In this document: piece after piece, positions 15,382-25,170 of the stretch
How the letters are laid out: each line of letters starts with the position of its first letter
How positions within the stretch are numbered: position 1 is the stretch's first letter
Assembly (NCBI GenBank): GCA_947507875.1
Contig: CANNQP010000005.1
Coordinates: forward strand, 92,330-156,329
Origin: Verrucomicrobiaceae bacterium
GTDB lineage: Bacteria; Verrucomicrobiota; Verrucomicrobiia; Verrucomicrobiales; Verrucomicrobiaceae
Reading direction: 5' to 3'
DNA: 64,000 nucleotides
The notes under the pieces: generated by a model
Databases searched by the model: none
Told to the model about the DNA's origin: nothing
Seen by the model: only the letters and a program-made list of their open reading frames with translations
Made by a program: the position numbers and the translations under genes

Positions 15382-16284
15382 ATGTCTCCCACGCTCGATC
15401 TTCAGGCACTTGCCCGCATTCGCTCCCTGGAATGGCGTGCCAAGAGCATCATGGAGGGGCTTTGGCGTGGCCTGCATCGCAGCCCTTACCATGGGTTCTC
15501 GGTCGAGTTCTCCGAATACCGATCTTATGTCCAGGGGGATGATCCGCGTTACATTGACTGGAAAGTCTTGGCGCGCAGCGACCGCACCTTCATCAAGAAA
15601 TTTGAAGATGAAACGAACCTGCGTTGTCAGCTTGTCGTCGATCACAGTCGCTCAATGGGCTTTGGCTCGGGGCCGATGACGAAGGCCGACTATGCGGCGA
15701 CGCTCGCGGCCACCATGGCGCTTTTTTTCATGCAGCAGGGCGATGCCGTGGGAGTGACCACCTTTGGCCAGACGCTGCAAGATCACATCCCCGCACGAAA
15801 CCGCCCTGGGCATCTTCGTCGGCTCATGCTGGAGCTCGAAAAGCCAGCACCTACGGGTGGCACCTCATTGGACTTGAGCGTTCAGCAACTAGCCGATCTG
15901 CTGCGCAAGCGAGGTCTCATTTGCCTCATTTCAGATCTCCTCGCGCCTGTCGAAATGTTGGAACGTCAGCTCGCTCTGCTGGGGGCCATGGGCCATGATC
16001 TGGTTCTCTTTCATGTCATGGATCGTGCCGAGATCGACTTTCGCTTCGACAAGGCCGCTCACTTCCGTGATGTGGAAACTGGCACGGAGCGTTTCATCGA
16101 TCCTGCTTCAGCGCGCGAGGTTTATTTGAACCGGCTGAATGGGCATCGAGACCAGATCCGCCGTGCCTGTGAGCGCCAGGGCATCGACTATCGCTGGACG
16201 CCAACGGACATGCCGATGGAGCAGGTTCTTTTCGATTTTCTGTCTAATCGCATCCGACCGAAAGGAGGGCCTGCCCGGCGATGA
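15382..16284 (+). CDS. DUF58 domain-containing protein
   Basis: A 300-residue cytosolic protein with the DUF58 signature (FSEYRSYVQGDDPRYIDWK, followed by ARSDRTFIKKFEDE) and a VWA-like fold with an intact MIDAS (VVDHSRSM). The closing part includes LVLFHVMDRAEIDF. DUF58 proteins usually accompany MoxR AAA ATPases and BatA-type VWA membrane proteins, and are thought to act in envelope stress or metal-dependent assembly. No moxR gene lies next to it here. The stop overlaps the next gene's ATG (ATGA at 16281-16284), so the two are translationally coupled. Confidence 0.92.
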   Translation: MSPTLDLQALARIRSLEWRAKSIMEGLWRGLHRSPYHGFSVEFSEYRSYVQGDDPRYIDWKVLARSDRTFIKKFEDETNLRCQLVVDHSRSMGFGSGPMTKADYAATLAATMALFFMQQGDAVGVTTFGQTLQDHIPARNRPGHLRRLMLELEKPAPTGGTSLDLSVQQLADLLRKRGLICLISDLLAPVEMLERQLALLGAMGHDLVLFHVMDRAEIDFRFDKAAHFRDVETGTERFIDPASAREVYLNRLNGHRDQIRRACERQGIDYRWTPTDMPMEQVLFDFLSNRIRPKGGPARR

Positions 16285-18359
16285 CTTGGCTTTTTCCACT
16301 CTACCTTCTTGGAGGTGCAGCGATCCTGGGGCCGATTCTCATGCATCTGCGCCGTCGTCCACCGCAGAATCGAGTCGAGTTCAGTTCTCTCATGTTTTTG
16401 GAGGCGCAAACACCCATGCCCGTGAGCAGACGTCGTGTGGAGGACTGGCTGTTGCTCTTGCTTCGATGCCTCGCGTTGCTGCTGCTCGATCTCATGTTTG
16501 CCCGGCCTCTCTGGCGTGCTCAAAGCGAGGCTGCCGTGGTGCCGAACAAGGCCACGATTCTGTTGCTGGATCGCAGCGCATCAATGCAGCGTGGCGACTT
16601 GTGGAAACAAGCCATCGCTGCGGCGATGCAGCATCTCGATCAGTCGGCCATGACGGATCGGATCGCCGTGGCGACCTTTGATCGCGAACTGGAGTGGCTT
16701 TGGTCCTTCGATCAAGACAAGGTCTCTGCCAGTACGCGGGGAGCAGTTTTGAAGCCCAAGCTGCGTGAACTGAAACCTGGATGGGCCGCCACTCATCTCG
16801 GGCAGGCTCTGGTGCAGGCAGGGAATGAGCTCGCCATTGCTTCAGGCTTAAACGCATGGACAAAGAAGGTGGTGCTGATCAGCGATTTTCAAGAAGGAGC
16901 TAGCTTGGAAGCCCTGCGCGGCATGATTTGGCCCGAAAGCATGGCTGTGCAGGTCGTTCGACTAGAGACTCCGACGGCGGACAATTTCACCCTCAGTCTC
17001 GCTGCCAAGGTGGATGAGGAACAAACGCGTGGTCTGCTGCAAAATGAACGTGGAGCTTCATTTCATCGAGTGCGCGTCAGCAACAGTCGTGACTCGCAGG
17101 CGAGTGATTTCCAGCTCGCTTGGGAGTCGGGCAGCAAAGCATCCACGCCAGGTTATGTTCCGCCTGGAGCTAGCCGCGTGCTGAGCGTGACAGGCACGGC
17201 AGGAACCTTGAGGCTCTCCGGCGATGCCTGGGATTTCGACAATCGCCTCTACATCGCCCCCGTGCAGCCCAAGGTGGTGAAGATCGTTTTCATCGGTGAT
17301 GAAAAGACGCGCGATGAGGCTGCCTCACCGTTGTATTACCTGAGTCGCGCTTTGCAGCCGAGTTCTACCTTACGCCCTGAACTTACGGTTGTGTCGGCGA
17401 CAGCTGAGCAATGGCCTGTCGATGCCGAGTGGGTCTTCATCTCAGGGAGTCGTCCCAGTGCTGCGTTGGAGAAAAGTCTGCGTGCTTGGATGGAGCGCGG
17501 TGGCTTCGTTGTCTCGGTGATCAGCGATGGAACTTCTGCGCAGGATCTTGAGGCTTTGACCGGTCTCAGCGCAAGCGCATGGAAACTCGGCCCCAGCGTC
17601 TCATCAGACTCAATGGAGGATTACCGAATGCTTGCCGATGTGCAGACAGCGCATCCATTGCTGCGTACGTTTGACGATGAGCGAATGCGTGATTTCACGA
17701 AGCTTCGTTTTTGGAAACATCGGCCGCTGGCCCTAGCCAAGGATGCATCATCCATGGAGGTGCTCGCACGCTTTGATCAAGGCGATCCTGCCATTCTTGC
17801 TGGCAAGGTGGGAAAAGGTCGCGTGATTTTGCTGACCAGTGGCTGGCATCCTGCAGATAGCCAGCTCGCGCTGAGCACTAAGTTTGTGCCGCTGTTGTTT
17901 GGCTGGTTTGGAGCCGCAGGCTTAGAACAAAAGTCTTCAACTTCGTTGACGGTCGGTGATGTGATTCATGCAGAGTCTGCCACGTCTCTCATGACTCCCG
18001 AAGGCCAGACTCTCCGCCTCAAACCCGGTGGAACCATTCGTGCCGAGCTACCCGGCATTTATAGCGTGGGTAAAGATCGCCTCATTGCCGTCAACGTCGC
18101 TGCTGAAGAAGGGCGCATCGCTCCGATGGACTTGGCCAAACTCCGCGAACTCGGCGTGCCTGTCGGAGAAGGTGAACCCCAGGGCAAGCCAAGTGCCCGA
18201 GTAGAGGACAAACAACGACTGGCCATCACGGAGCAGGAGGCGCGGCAGCGTGCGTGGCTTTGGCTGCTCGGCGCCTTGCTTGTCATCCTCGCTTGGGAAA
18301 CCTGGCTGGCTGGAAGAATCAGACCGTCTCAGCCTCAACCCACCTTCTCGGCCACATGA
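16281..18359 (+). CDS. BatA-like membrane protein with von Willebrand A domain
   Basis: A 692-residue inner-membrane protein. Two N-terminal TM segments (about 4-22 and 57-75) enclose the BatA-type motif PILMHLRRRPPQNRVEFSSL. A VWA domain follows with intact MIDAS (LLLDRSASM), then a long beta-rich region and a glutamine-amidotransferase-like part (GKGRVILLTSGWHPADSQ). A C-terminal TM segment (WLWLLGALLVILAWETWLAG) closes the protein. It follows DUF58 with a 4-base overlap. The family is usually encoded with DUF58, MoxR and DUF4175, matching the genes on both sides. Confidence 0.88.
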   Translation: MTWLFPLYLLGGAAILGPILMHLRRRPPQNRVEFSSLMFLEAQTPMPVSRRRVEDWLLLLLRCLALLLLDLMFARPLWRAQSEAAVVPNKATILLLDRSASMQRGDLWKQAIAAAMQHLDQSAMTDRIAVATFDRELEWLWSFDQDKVSASTRGAVLKPKLRELKPGWAATHLGQALVQAGNELAIASGLNAWTKKVVLISDFQEGASLEALRGMIWPESMAVQVVRLETPTADNFTLSLAAKVDEEQTRGLLQNERGASFHRVRVSNSRDSQASDFQLAWESGSKASTPGYVPPGASRVLSVTGTAGTLRLSGDAWDFDNRLYIAPVQPKVVKIVFIGDEKTRDEAASPLYYLSRALQPSSTLRPELTVVSATAEQWPVDAEWVFISGSRPSAALEKSLRAWMERGGFVVSVISDGTSAQDLEALTGLSASAWKLGPSVSSDSMEDYRMLADVQTAHPLLRTFDDERMRDFTKLRFWKHRPLALAKDASSMEVLARFDQGDPAILAGKVGKGRVILLTSGWHPADSQLALSTKFVPLLFGWFGAAGLEQKSSTSLTVGDVIHAESATSLMTPEGQTLRLKPGGTIRAELPGIYSVGKDRLIAVNVAAEEGRIAPMDLAKLRELGVPVGEGEPQGKPSARVEDKQRLAITEQEARQRAWLWLLGALLVILAWETWLAGRIRPSQPQPTFSAT

Positions 18360-18512
18360 AGATCTTCGATCCTTGCGAAGCCTTTGCCGCCAGAGGCCGG
18401 GTTGGTTCGGCGTGTGATGCGTCGTCTGTCCCTCGATCTTCTTCATCCAATAAAAACACCGCAGTGAGGGGGATTATCCGAATCGCCCGACACTTCACGA
18501 AAGGAGCACTCC

Positions 18513-21500
18513 ATGATCGAGGCTGAAATCCTCCAAGAGAAATTCAGGCGACTGTCCCACTCCGTGGTCAAAGTGCGTAGCCTGCGCATAGGCATTCTGG
18601 TCTTCAGCTTCCTATGCGCTGGCTTTTATGGTCTGTCCTTGCATCCGACTTGGATCCCTGAATCCAAGCAGCCCTGGATGGTTCCGGCCTTCTTCGCTGT
18701 GCTGACGCTGCTGGGTGGATTGGCAGCCTTTTGTCGTTCGAGGATGCGGGAAAGCCAAAGCGACTTGGCGCGGCAGTTGGAGAAATCGGACCCCACCCTG
18801 AATGGATTGGCCATCACCGCAGCAGAACTTTTGGATAAGCCGGAACTCCATTTCTTGGATGGTCGTGTTCTTTCGGAGTTCACGGACCGTGCCGCGACTC
18901 AGGATTGGGAAAGGCTGCTTCTGGGTTGGCAAAAGAAGGTTTGGACCACGCCTTTGTTCATCTTTGTCGTTCTGCTTTGCGCGAATCTCGCCGTGCTTTG
19001 GATGAACCGTGTGGAGCAGCATTACGCCAAGATTACCGACGCCCTTCGGACTCAACCTAGCGTCCAGTCGCCAACCCACGACGCTGTGACGCTGACCCCT
19101 GGAGATGTGGAGGTCGAAAAGGGCTCGCGACTTGTTGTCGAGGCCACTTTTGCCAACGAGGTGCCTGCAGAAGCGACGCTGATCGTCTTGGAACTCGATG
19201 GCAAGGAGCGGGAGCGCATTCCGATGAAGCTGACCGTGGATGAACAGGTCTTTGGCGGATGGATTTCAAAGGTGGACAAGGATGCCCGTTATCTTGTCGA
19301 GTTTGGCAAAGGTCGATCCAAGCAGCACCGCATCACGACGTTTGTTTATCCCAAGCTGGAGCAGGTGGATGTGAAAATTACGCCACCGGACTACACGAAG
19401 CTACCGCCGAAGGAGATCAAGAATACGATGAAGATCACGGCGATGGAAGGCAGCCGCATCGACTTCAGCATAAAGATCAACAAGCCCGTGAAAGACGCGG
19501 AGCTGTTCGGTGAGGACAAAACCGTGCTGCCGCTGAAACCCTCAGCGCAAGAGCCGACTCGCCTCGTGGCCACGATGAAGGCCGAGAAAACGCAAAAGTG
19601 GCGCGTGCATCTGGTGGATGCTCAAGAGCGCGCCAACCAGAATCCGCCTTGGGTTCAGGTGACCGCGGTCACGAATCAGCTCGCCAAGATCGAGGTCGTG
19701 TTTCCGAAGCGGGATGTTCAGGTCTCGCAGATTCAAGAGTTGCCCGTCGAGGCAAAGGTTTGGGATGATCTTGGCGTCATCCGAAGTGGAGCAAGTTTTA
19801 GCCTCGCAGGAAAGACCAAGGAGGTCATTTTCCAACACCCGCCGACGGAACCTGCAACAAAGCAGGCCGTGAAGGAACTGCTGGTGCTTGAAGGGGAAGA
19901 GGCGCAACCTCGCCAGTTGGTGAGCTATCATTTTTGGGCAGAGGACAGAGGCCCGCAGGGTGAAGTTCGGCGCGCGATGAGTGATCTCTTTTTCGCCGAA
20001 GTAAGGCACTTTGAAGACATTTTTCGTGAAGGGGAATCTCCGCCAGGAGAGCCACGGAAAGAGCCCAAAGGACAGATGGATGAATTGGTCGAACTGCAAA
20101 AGCAGATCGTGAATGCCACGTGGCGGATCGTCCGCGACACAAACGCAGGCAAAAGCATGGAGGCGGTAGCGCCTGATGCGAAGGTGCTTCAGGCCTCGCA
20201 GGGCGTGGCTCTAGAGCAGACCAAGGAGGCGATGGAAAAGACGGACGAGGCCGAGATCAAAACGGCGCTGACGGAGGCGTGGAAGAGCATGAAGGATGCA
20301 CTCGACCCTCTGGAGCAAGCGGCGGAAGCGCAAAAGCGGGCCGCTTTGAACCAGGCGCTCACCTTTGAACAAAGTGCGCTGGAATGGCTGCACCAGGCGC
20401 AGAGCCGTGAACACCAGATCATGCGCGCAAAGCCATCGAAGATGGCGTCTGGAAAGCAGAAGCAGATGCAAAATCAGTTGATGAACTTGGAGCTGAAGCA
20501 GGAAGAACAGCGCTATGAAGAAGAAAAGCAGGCCACGGAAGAGCAGACCGCTGAGCAGCAGGAGAACCTGCAGGTGCTGAATCGGCTGAAGGAATTGGCG
20601 CGGCGACAAGAGGCCCTGGCGGAGAAGATGAAGGAACGGCAAACTCAAATGGCCAAGCCCCAAACGGAGGAAGCCAAGCGAGAGCTAGAGAATCAACTCA
20701 AGCGACTCGAAGAAGAGCAAAAGCGGATGCTGAGTGACATCGACGACTTGCAGCAGCGCATGGAGCAGCCAGATCAAGCCGCCAACATGGCCGAAGCGAA
20801 GCAGCAGCTGGAGCAAACGCGCGAGCAGGTCAGTGAGGCGGCGGAGAAGCTTCAGCAGCAAAAGCTGGCTGATGCGGCGAATGCAGCCACGCGCGCTCAG
20901 CGCGACTTGGAAAAACTGCAGGAAGACTTCACAGAAAAGACGGCGAAGCGCTTCAGTGAAGAGATGAAGCAAATGCGGCAGCAGGCTCGTGAAGCCGCTG
21001 ATCAGCAAAAACAAATCGCGGAAACTCTGGAGCGGCAAAAGACAGAGGCACCGACCGGAGACACCCGGCAAGAGCTGGATCAGATGCTGAAAGGCAGCGA
21101 GGTGGCGCGGCAGATTCAAAAGCAGCAGGACAAGGTCGCGGACTTGCTCGACTCCATGCAGCGAGTCAGCGAGCAGGCGGAGGGCAATCATCCGCTGCTG
21201 CATCGTCGGCTTTATGAGGCGGTGCGTGAGGCGAAGACGGGCGGTTTGGAGGAACACCTGGATGAGGCCCGGCTGCAATCGCGCTATGGTCAGCGAGCCG
21301 AAGCGCAGGATGCGGAGCGGAAGGCGAATGCGCTCGTGGATAAGCTTCAGGAGGGCGTGGAAAAGGCAGCGGAAAGTGTGCTCGGCAGTGAGGCCGAAGC
21401 GCTGCGCATGGCTCGGGCAGAATTGGACAAGCTGATCGAAGAAGTCGCGAAGGAACAGTCTGCTGCGATGAACCCGTCGAATGCTTCCAAGGCGGAACCC

Positions 21501-22187
21501 AACCAATCCACAGCCCAAGCGACAGGTGATGACAAGACTCACGAAGCCAAGCCTCAAGCCCAGGCAGCGGCACCGACTCCGCCAGGAGAGAGTCAAACGG
21601 AGGCGAAAGGTCGCCCCGACCTGGCGGGAATGCCTGGAAAAGCTCCCTCGAAAGGCCAGGCTGGAAATTCAGCTCCGAGTGCTTCCGATGCTGCTGAGGC
21701 TCAAGGGGCCGCATCGTCATCGGCCGAGGCTTCCTCTGCGCCGCAGGGAAGGGGGCAAGCCAACCGAAGTTCAGGCACTAGTGGCACGGGTGGATCGGAA
21801 GGCGCTGGGGATTTCTTTTTCGAGCAAGGTTCCGAAGTCGCTCAGCCAGGGCCTTTGACCGGTGAAGGGTATCAGGGCTGGACGGATCGCCTGCGCAATG
21901 TGGAAGAGCTTCTGAACCGACCTGAGCTGCGCAATGAAGCGGCGAAGGTGCTGGATCAAGCACGTGAGATGAGGGTCGATCATGAGCGCAACGAGGTGGC
22001 TCCTCAGGCGGAACATTTGCAGATGCGCATCTTGAATCCGCTGATGGAGCTTCGAGATCGGGTGGCAGAAGAATTGGCCAAACGGGATGCAAAGAACCCG
22101 ATGGTTCCCGTGGATCGGGATCCCGTGCCTCCGGCTTTTCGTGATCTCGTGAAGCGCTATTACCAAGAGCTGGGACAAGGCCATTAG
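18513..22187 (+). CDS. DUF4175 family giant coiled-coil membrane protein
   Basis: A 1224-residue protein. Three TM segments lie near the N-terminus (IGILVFSFLCAGFYGL, PAFFAVLTLLGGLAAF, PLFIFVVLLCANLAVLW). A beta-rich region runs to about residue 500. About 450 residues of Q/E/K-rich coiled coil follow, then a disordered A/S/P/G-rich stretch (about 1000-1105). The protein ends in a compact conserved segment (GYQGWTDRLRNVEELL … MELRDRVAEELAKRD). A good Shine-Dalgarno (AAGGAG) precedes ATG 18513. It is the third gene of the DUF58/VWA row, after a 153-base gap in which I see no convincing gene. The function is unknown; the context suggests an envelope complex. Confidence 0.85.
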   Translation: MIEAEILQEKFRRLSHSVVKVRSLRIGILVFSFLCAGFYGLSLHPTWIPESKQPWMVPAFFAVLTLLGGLAAFCRSRMRESQSDLARQLEKSDPTLNGLAITAAELLDKPELHFLDGRVLSEFTDRAATQDWERLLLGWQKKVWTTPLFIFVVLLCANLAVLWMNRVEQHYAKITDALRTQPSVQSPTHDAVTLTPGDVEVEKGSRLVVEATFANEVPAEATLIVLELDGKERERIPMKLTVDEQVFGGWISKVDKDARYLVEFGKGRSKQHRITTFVYPKLEQVDVKITPPDYTKLPPKEIKNTMKITAMEGSRIDFSIKINKPVKDAELFGEDKTVLPLKPSAQEPTRLVATMKAEKTQKWRVHLVDAQERANQNPPWVQVTAVTNQLAKIEVVFPKRDVQVSQIQELPVEAKVWDDLGVIRSGASFSLAGKTKEVIFQHPPTEPATKQAVKELLVLEGEEAQPRQLVSYHFWAEDRGPQGEVRRAMSDLFFAEVRHFEDIFREGESPPGEPRKEPKGQMDELVELQKQIVNATWRIVRDTNAGKSMEAVAPDAKVLQASQGVALEQTKEAMEKTDEAEIKTALTEAWKSMKDALDPLEQAAEAQKRAALNQALTFEQSALEWLHQAQSREHQIMRAKPSKMASGKQKQMQNQLMNLELKQEEQRYEEEKQATEEQTAEQQENLQVLNRLKELARRQEALAEKMKERQTQMAKPQTEEAKRELENQLKRLEEEQKRMLSDIDDLQQRMEQPDQAANMAEAKQQLEQTREQVSEAAEKLQQQKLADAANAATRAQRDLEKLQEDFTEKTAKRFSEEMKQMRQQAREAADQQKQIAETLERQKTEAPTGDTRQELDQMLKGSEVARQIQKQQDKVADLLDSMQRVSEQAEGNHPLLHRRLYEAVREAKTGGLEEHLDEARLQSRYGQRAEAQDAERKANALVDKLQEGVEKAAESVLGSEAEALRMARAELDKLIEEVAKEQSAAMNPSNASKAEPNQSTAQATGDDKTHEAKPQAQAAAPTPPGESQTEAKGRPDLAGMPGKAPSKGQAGNSAPSASDAAEAQGAASSSAEASSAPQGRGQANRSSGTSGTGGSEGAGDFFFEQGSEVAQPGPLTGEGYQGWTDRLRNVEELLNRPELRNEAAKVLDQAREMRVDHERNEVAPQAEHLQMRILNPLMELRDRVAEELAKRDAKNPMVPVDRDPVPPAFRDLVKRYYQELGQGH

Positions 22188-22205
22188 CCTATGCTTGGCA
22201 GTTGA

Positions 22206-22892
22206 TCATTCTTCGACAAGGGCACCATCTCTCAGGATCAAACGACGGTCACCGCGCTTGGCAAGCTGCTGATCGTGAGTCACGACGACGAGCGTCTTGC
22301 GACTTTCTGCGACGATTTGCATGAGCATGTCGATGACGCCAGCTCCGGTGGAGGCATCGAGGTTTCCGGTGGGTTCATCGGCGTAGAGGATGCCAGGGTC
22401 ATTGATCAATGCGCGGGCGATGGCGACGCGCTGCTGCTCACCGCCGGAGAGCTCGGTGGGCAGGTGATCCAGTCGCTGAGTCAGGCCGACGCGGTCAAGC
22501 AATTCACGGGCACGGGCCTCGGCCTTCTTGCCACCGATCATGGCGGGTAGGCAGACATTTTCTAAAGCGGTCAATTCTGGCAGCAGGAAGTAGTGCTGAA
22601 AGACAAAGCCCATCGTCTGATTGCGCAAGACGGCACGTGCTTTGGCAGGGCCATGATAGAGAGAGGTGCCATGCACGAGCACATCGCCGCGGCTGGGTTT
22701 TTCGAGGCCACCTAGCACGTAGAGTAGGGTGGTTTTGCCCGCGCCAGACTGGCCGCACAGGAAGATCCGCTCTCCTGCCTGAACTTCCAGATTCACACCC
22801 TTCAGCACGGGTAGGTCGTGGCCCGCGAGGTGATAGGTGCGATGCACATCGACGGCAGAGAGCGGAGAGGCTGTGGCTGGGGTATGGGCCAT
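22206..22892 (-). CDS. lolD: LolD-like lipoprotein-releasing ABC ATPase
   Basis: A 228-residue ATPase of the MacB/LolD family. Walker A is CGQSGAGKTT, the Q-loop segment is FVFQHYFLLPELTALEN, the signature is ELSGGEQQRVAIARALI, Walker B is GILYADEPTGNLD, and the H-loop is VTHD. The LLPELTALENV segment is characteristic of LolD. It would energise release of lipoproteins from the inner membrane. No LolC/E-type permease is adjacent, so its partner lies elsewhere. It is convergent with the DUF4175 gene, with 18 bases between stops. Confidence 0.85.
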   Translation of the reverse strand: MAHTPATASPLSAVDVHRTYHLAGHDLPVLKGVNLEVQAGERIFLCGQSGAGKTTLLYVLGGLEKPSRGDVLVHGTSLYHGPAKARAVLRNQTMGFVFQHYFLLPELTALENVCLPAMIGGKKAEARARELLDRVGLTQRLDHLPTELSGGEQQRVAIARALINDPGILYADEPTGNLDASTGAGVIDMLMQIVAESRKTLVVVTHDQQLAKRGDRRLILRDGALVEE

Positions 22893-22946
22893 GGGCAGCG
22901 TCAGGTCTAGGCTGCGCTGCCTTTACTGGCAAGGGCAGCTTGTTGA

Positions 22947-23765
22947 ATGCTTCCTGCGATGGACAGCCGGCGATTTCTCTCTCTCCATCCCTGCCTTAAA
23001 CGTCTTTTGAAGCCCCTCGTTCTCATTCCTACTTACAATACCGGACGCATCCTGCCTCAGACGGTGCAGGCGGTGTTGGCGCATTGGCACGACGTCTGGG
23101 TGGTTGTGGATGGCAGCCTGGACGGCAGTGCTGAGCTGCTGCGTCCACTGGAGGCAGCCCATCCTGGCTTGAAAGTCATCCGACGTGAAAAAAACGCGGG
23201 CAAGGGGGCTGCGGTCCTGCATGGGGTAAAACTCGCCGAAAAGGCTGGCTTTACCCATGTGCTGACCATTGACGCGGATGGCCAGCATCCTGCCGAACAG
23301 ATTCCCGCGTACCTGGAGCTGATGAAGGCACATCCACAGGCGGCGCTGATGGGACGGCCGGTCTTCGGGCCTGAGGCGCCGCAGTTGCGCGTGCAGGGGC
23401 GGAAGATTTCGAATGCTTGGGCCAATCTGGAGACGCTCGGCTGGGGCATCCCGGATTCCCTTTTTGGCATGCGGCTGTATCCCATCGCCGCTTTGCTTCG
23501 TGCCTTTCGTGGCACGCTGTGGGCACGGCGGTTCGATTACGACACGGAGATCGCCGTGCGCCTCGCCTGGCAGGGCGTGCCGATGCTGGAGGTGCCGACG
23601 CCGGTGCGCTACCTGAGTCAGGAGGAAGGTGGCGTCTCTCAGTTCCGCTACCTGCGGGACAATTCGCTGCTGACCTGGATGCATTTTCGCCTCTTGCTCG
23701 GCTTTCTCTGGCGCTTTCCCTTTCTCCTGCTGCGCAGGAAGCTAAGCATAAGCTTGCCCTCATGA
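22947..23765 (+). CDS. Family 2 glycosyltransferase
   Basis: A 272-residue GT-A fold enzyme: PLVLIPTYNTGRILPQT at the nucleotide site, VVVDGSLDGSAELL, the acceptor loop EKNAGKGAAVLHG, and the metal-binding DADGQHPAEQ (DxD). The C-terminal part (FDYDTEIAVRLAWQGVPMLEVP) is typical of dolichyl-phosphate-mannose-synthase-like members, and a hydrophobic tail (LLLGFLWRFPFLLLRRK) may attach it to the membrane. The start may be ATG 22947 or ATG 22959. The stop overlaps the ATG of the methyltransferase gene. The donor and acceptor are unknown. Confidence 0.88.
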   Translation: MLPAMDSRRFLSLHPCLKRLLKPLVLIPTYNTGRILPQTVQAVLAHWHDVWVVVDGSLDGSAELLRPLEAAHPGLKVIRREKNAGKGAAVLHGVKLAEKAGFTHVLTIDADGQHPAEQIPAYLELMKAHPQAALMGRPVFGPEAPQLRVQGRKISNAWANLETLGWGIPDSLFGMRLYPIAALLRAFRGTLWARRFDYDTEIAVRLAWQGVPMLEVPTPVRYLSQEEGGVSQFRYLRDNSLLTWMHFRLLLGFLWRFPFLLLRRKLSISLPS

Positions 23766-24427
23766 CTGCACGCACGCCCAGCCTGAAGGCTCTGGATGCC
23801 ATCGCCCGTTTGTGTGCGCGGCGCTGGGACTACCATTACACCCGCGCGAAGCTGCGCAGCGATCCCGTGTATGGCGCGGTGACAGAGGCCTTGCAAGGCT
23901 CCTCGCTGCCCGTGCTCGACATGGGTTGTGGCATCGGCCTGCTGGGGCATTACCTGAAGGCCTGTGGGCATTCGGTGCCGGTGACGGGTTTTGATTACGA
24001 TGAGCGGAAAATCCGCTCTGCGCGGCACATGGCGGCAGCGGCGGGTCACACGGACATGTCTTTCAGTGCTGGCGATGCCCGAACGAACATGCCCGATTTT
24101 TCGGGGCATGTCGTCATCCTGGACATCTTGCAGTTCTTCACGTCTGAGCAGCAGACGTCATTGCTAGCAGCAGCAGCCGCTCGTGTGGCTCTAGGCGGGC
24201 GATTGATCATTCGCTCGACTTTGCGCGATGATTCGTGGCGCTTTCAGGTCACGGTGCTGGGCGATCACCTGGCGAAGCTGACCCGCTGGATGAAAGCCAG
24301 CCCCACGAGCTACCCCGATGCTGAGCAAATTCGTCGTCCGCTGGAGCAGGCAGGACTCAGCGTGAGCCTTCGCCCACTGTGGGGCGGCACGCCTTTCAAC
24401 AATTACCTGATCATCGGTCAGCGCTGA
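23762..24427 (+). CDS. Class I SAM-dependent methyltransferase
   Basis: A 221-residue protein with a Rossmann-type SAM site: motif I LDMGCGIGLLGHYL, motif II acidic residue in VTGFDYDERKI, and FSAGDARTNMPDF followed by VVILDILQFF. Its ATG lies inside the stop codon of the glycosyltransferase (ATGA at 23762-23765), so the two are probably translated together and may act on one lipid or glycan. The substrate cannot be inferred. Confidence 0.85.
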   Translation: MTARTPSLKALDAIARLCARRWDYHYTRAKLRSDPVYGAVTEALQGSSLPVLDMGCGIGLLGHYLKACGHSVPVTGFDYDERKIRSARHMAAAAGHTDMSFSAGDARTNMPDFSGHVVILDILQFFTSEQQTSLLAAAAARVALGGRLIIRSTLRDDSWRFQVTVLGDHLAKLTRWMKASPTSYPDAEQIRRPLEQAGLSVSLRPLWGGTPFNNYLIIGQR

Positions 24428-24436
24428 GGCCGGATT

Positions 24437-25096
24437 TCACGGGCTGAGTCGTTCGACGCGCCAGCCACCGTCTTCTTGCCGCGTGTAGCGGATGCGATCG
24501 TGCAGGCGACTGGGACGGCCCTGCCAAAACTCGATTTCATGCGGCAGCAGCCGATAGCCGCCCCAGTTGGGCGGGCAGGGGATGTCAGTCTGGGCAAAAC
24601 GCGCTTCCATGTCCTGGAGACGTTGTTCAAGCCAGGTGCGATCGGGGATCACGCGGCTTTGCTCAGACACCCAGGCTCCCAATTGGTGGCCGCGGGGGCG
24701 CACCGAAAAGTAGCTCTCGGCTTCATCGCGAGGCAATTTTTCCACCTTGCCGCGCAGGCTGACCTGATGGTGGCGTAGCGTCCACAGGAAGACCGCCGCC
24801 GCTCGGGGATTCGCGTCGATCTCCGCGCCTTTGCGGCTGTCGTGATTGGTGAAAAAATGGAAGCCGCCTTCAGCATCCAGGCCTTTCAGCAGTACCGTGC
24901 GGGCAGTGGGAAAGCCATCCAGCCCATGCGTGGCCAGGGTCATGGCGTTCGGTTCAGGCAGCTTGTGGGTCAGGGCATCCTCCAGCCAAGCGTTGAAGAG
25001 CAAAAGCGGGTCCGCCGGCAGCTTGTCCTCAGTTAGATTGTCGAGCTCATAGCTCACGCGCAGGTCGCGTAGGGTGTTCGGGGGGAAGTCAATCAT
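24437..25096 (-). CDS. pdxH: Pyridoxamine 5'-phosphate oxidase
   Basis: A 219-residue FMN enzyme that makes pyridoxal 5'-phosphate. The family blocks are all present: AMTLATHGLDGFPTARTVLLK, GFHFFTNHDSRKGAEI, HHQVSLRGKVEKLPRDEAE, SVRPRGHQLGAWVSEQS and the C-terminal FWQGRPSRLHDRI with the substrate-binding R-x-R. The length matches the E. coli enzyme. It is convergent with the methyltransferase gene, 9 bases apart. Confidence 0.96.
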   Translation of the reverse strand: MIDFPPNTLRDLRVSYELDNLTEDKLPADPLLLFNAWLEDALTHKLPEPNAMTLATHGLDGFPTARTVLLKGLDAEGGFHFFTNHDSRKGAEIDANPRAAAVFLWTLRHHQVSLRGKVEKLPRDEAESYFSVRPRGHQLGAWVSEQSRVIPDRTWLEQRLQDMEARFAQTDIPCPPNWGGYRLLPHEIEFWQGRPSRLHDRIRYTRQEDGGWRVERLSP

Positions 25097-25170
25097 GGCA
25101 GGGAGAGAAGAAACGTGCGTCGAGCCGTTGCGGCAATCCCAGGTTTGCGCCTTCGTGCAGTGCTTTTGTC

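Noticed and set aside
18356..18526. 56-codon frame overlapping the stop of the VWA gene by ATGA
   Set aside because: It overlaps the Shine-Dalgarno and start of the DUF4175 gene, has no recognisable similarity and has S/R-rich composition. It cannot be fully excluded.
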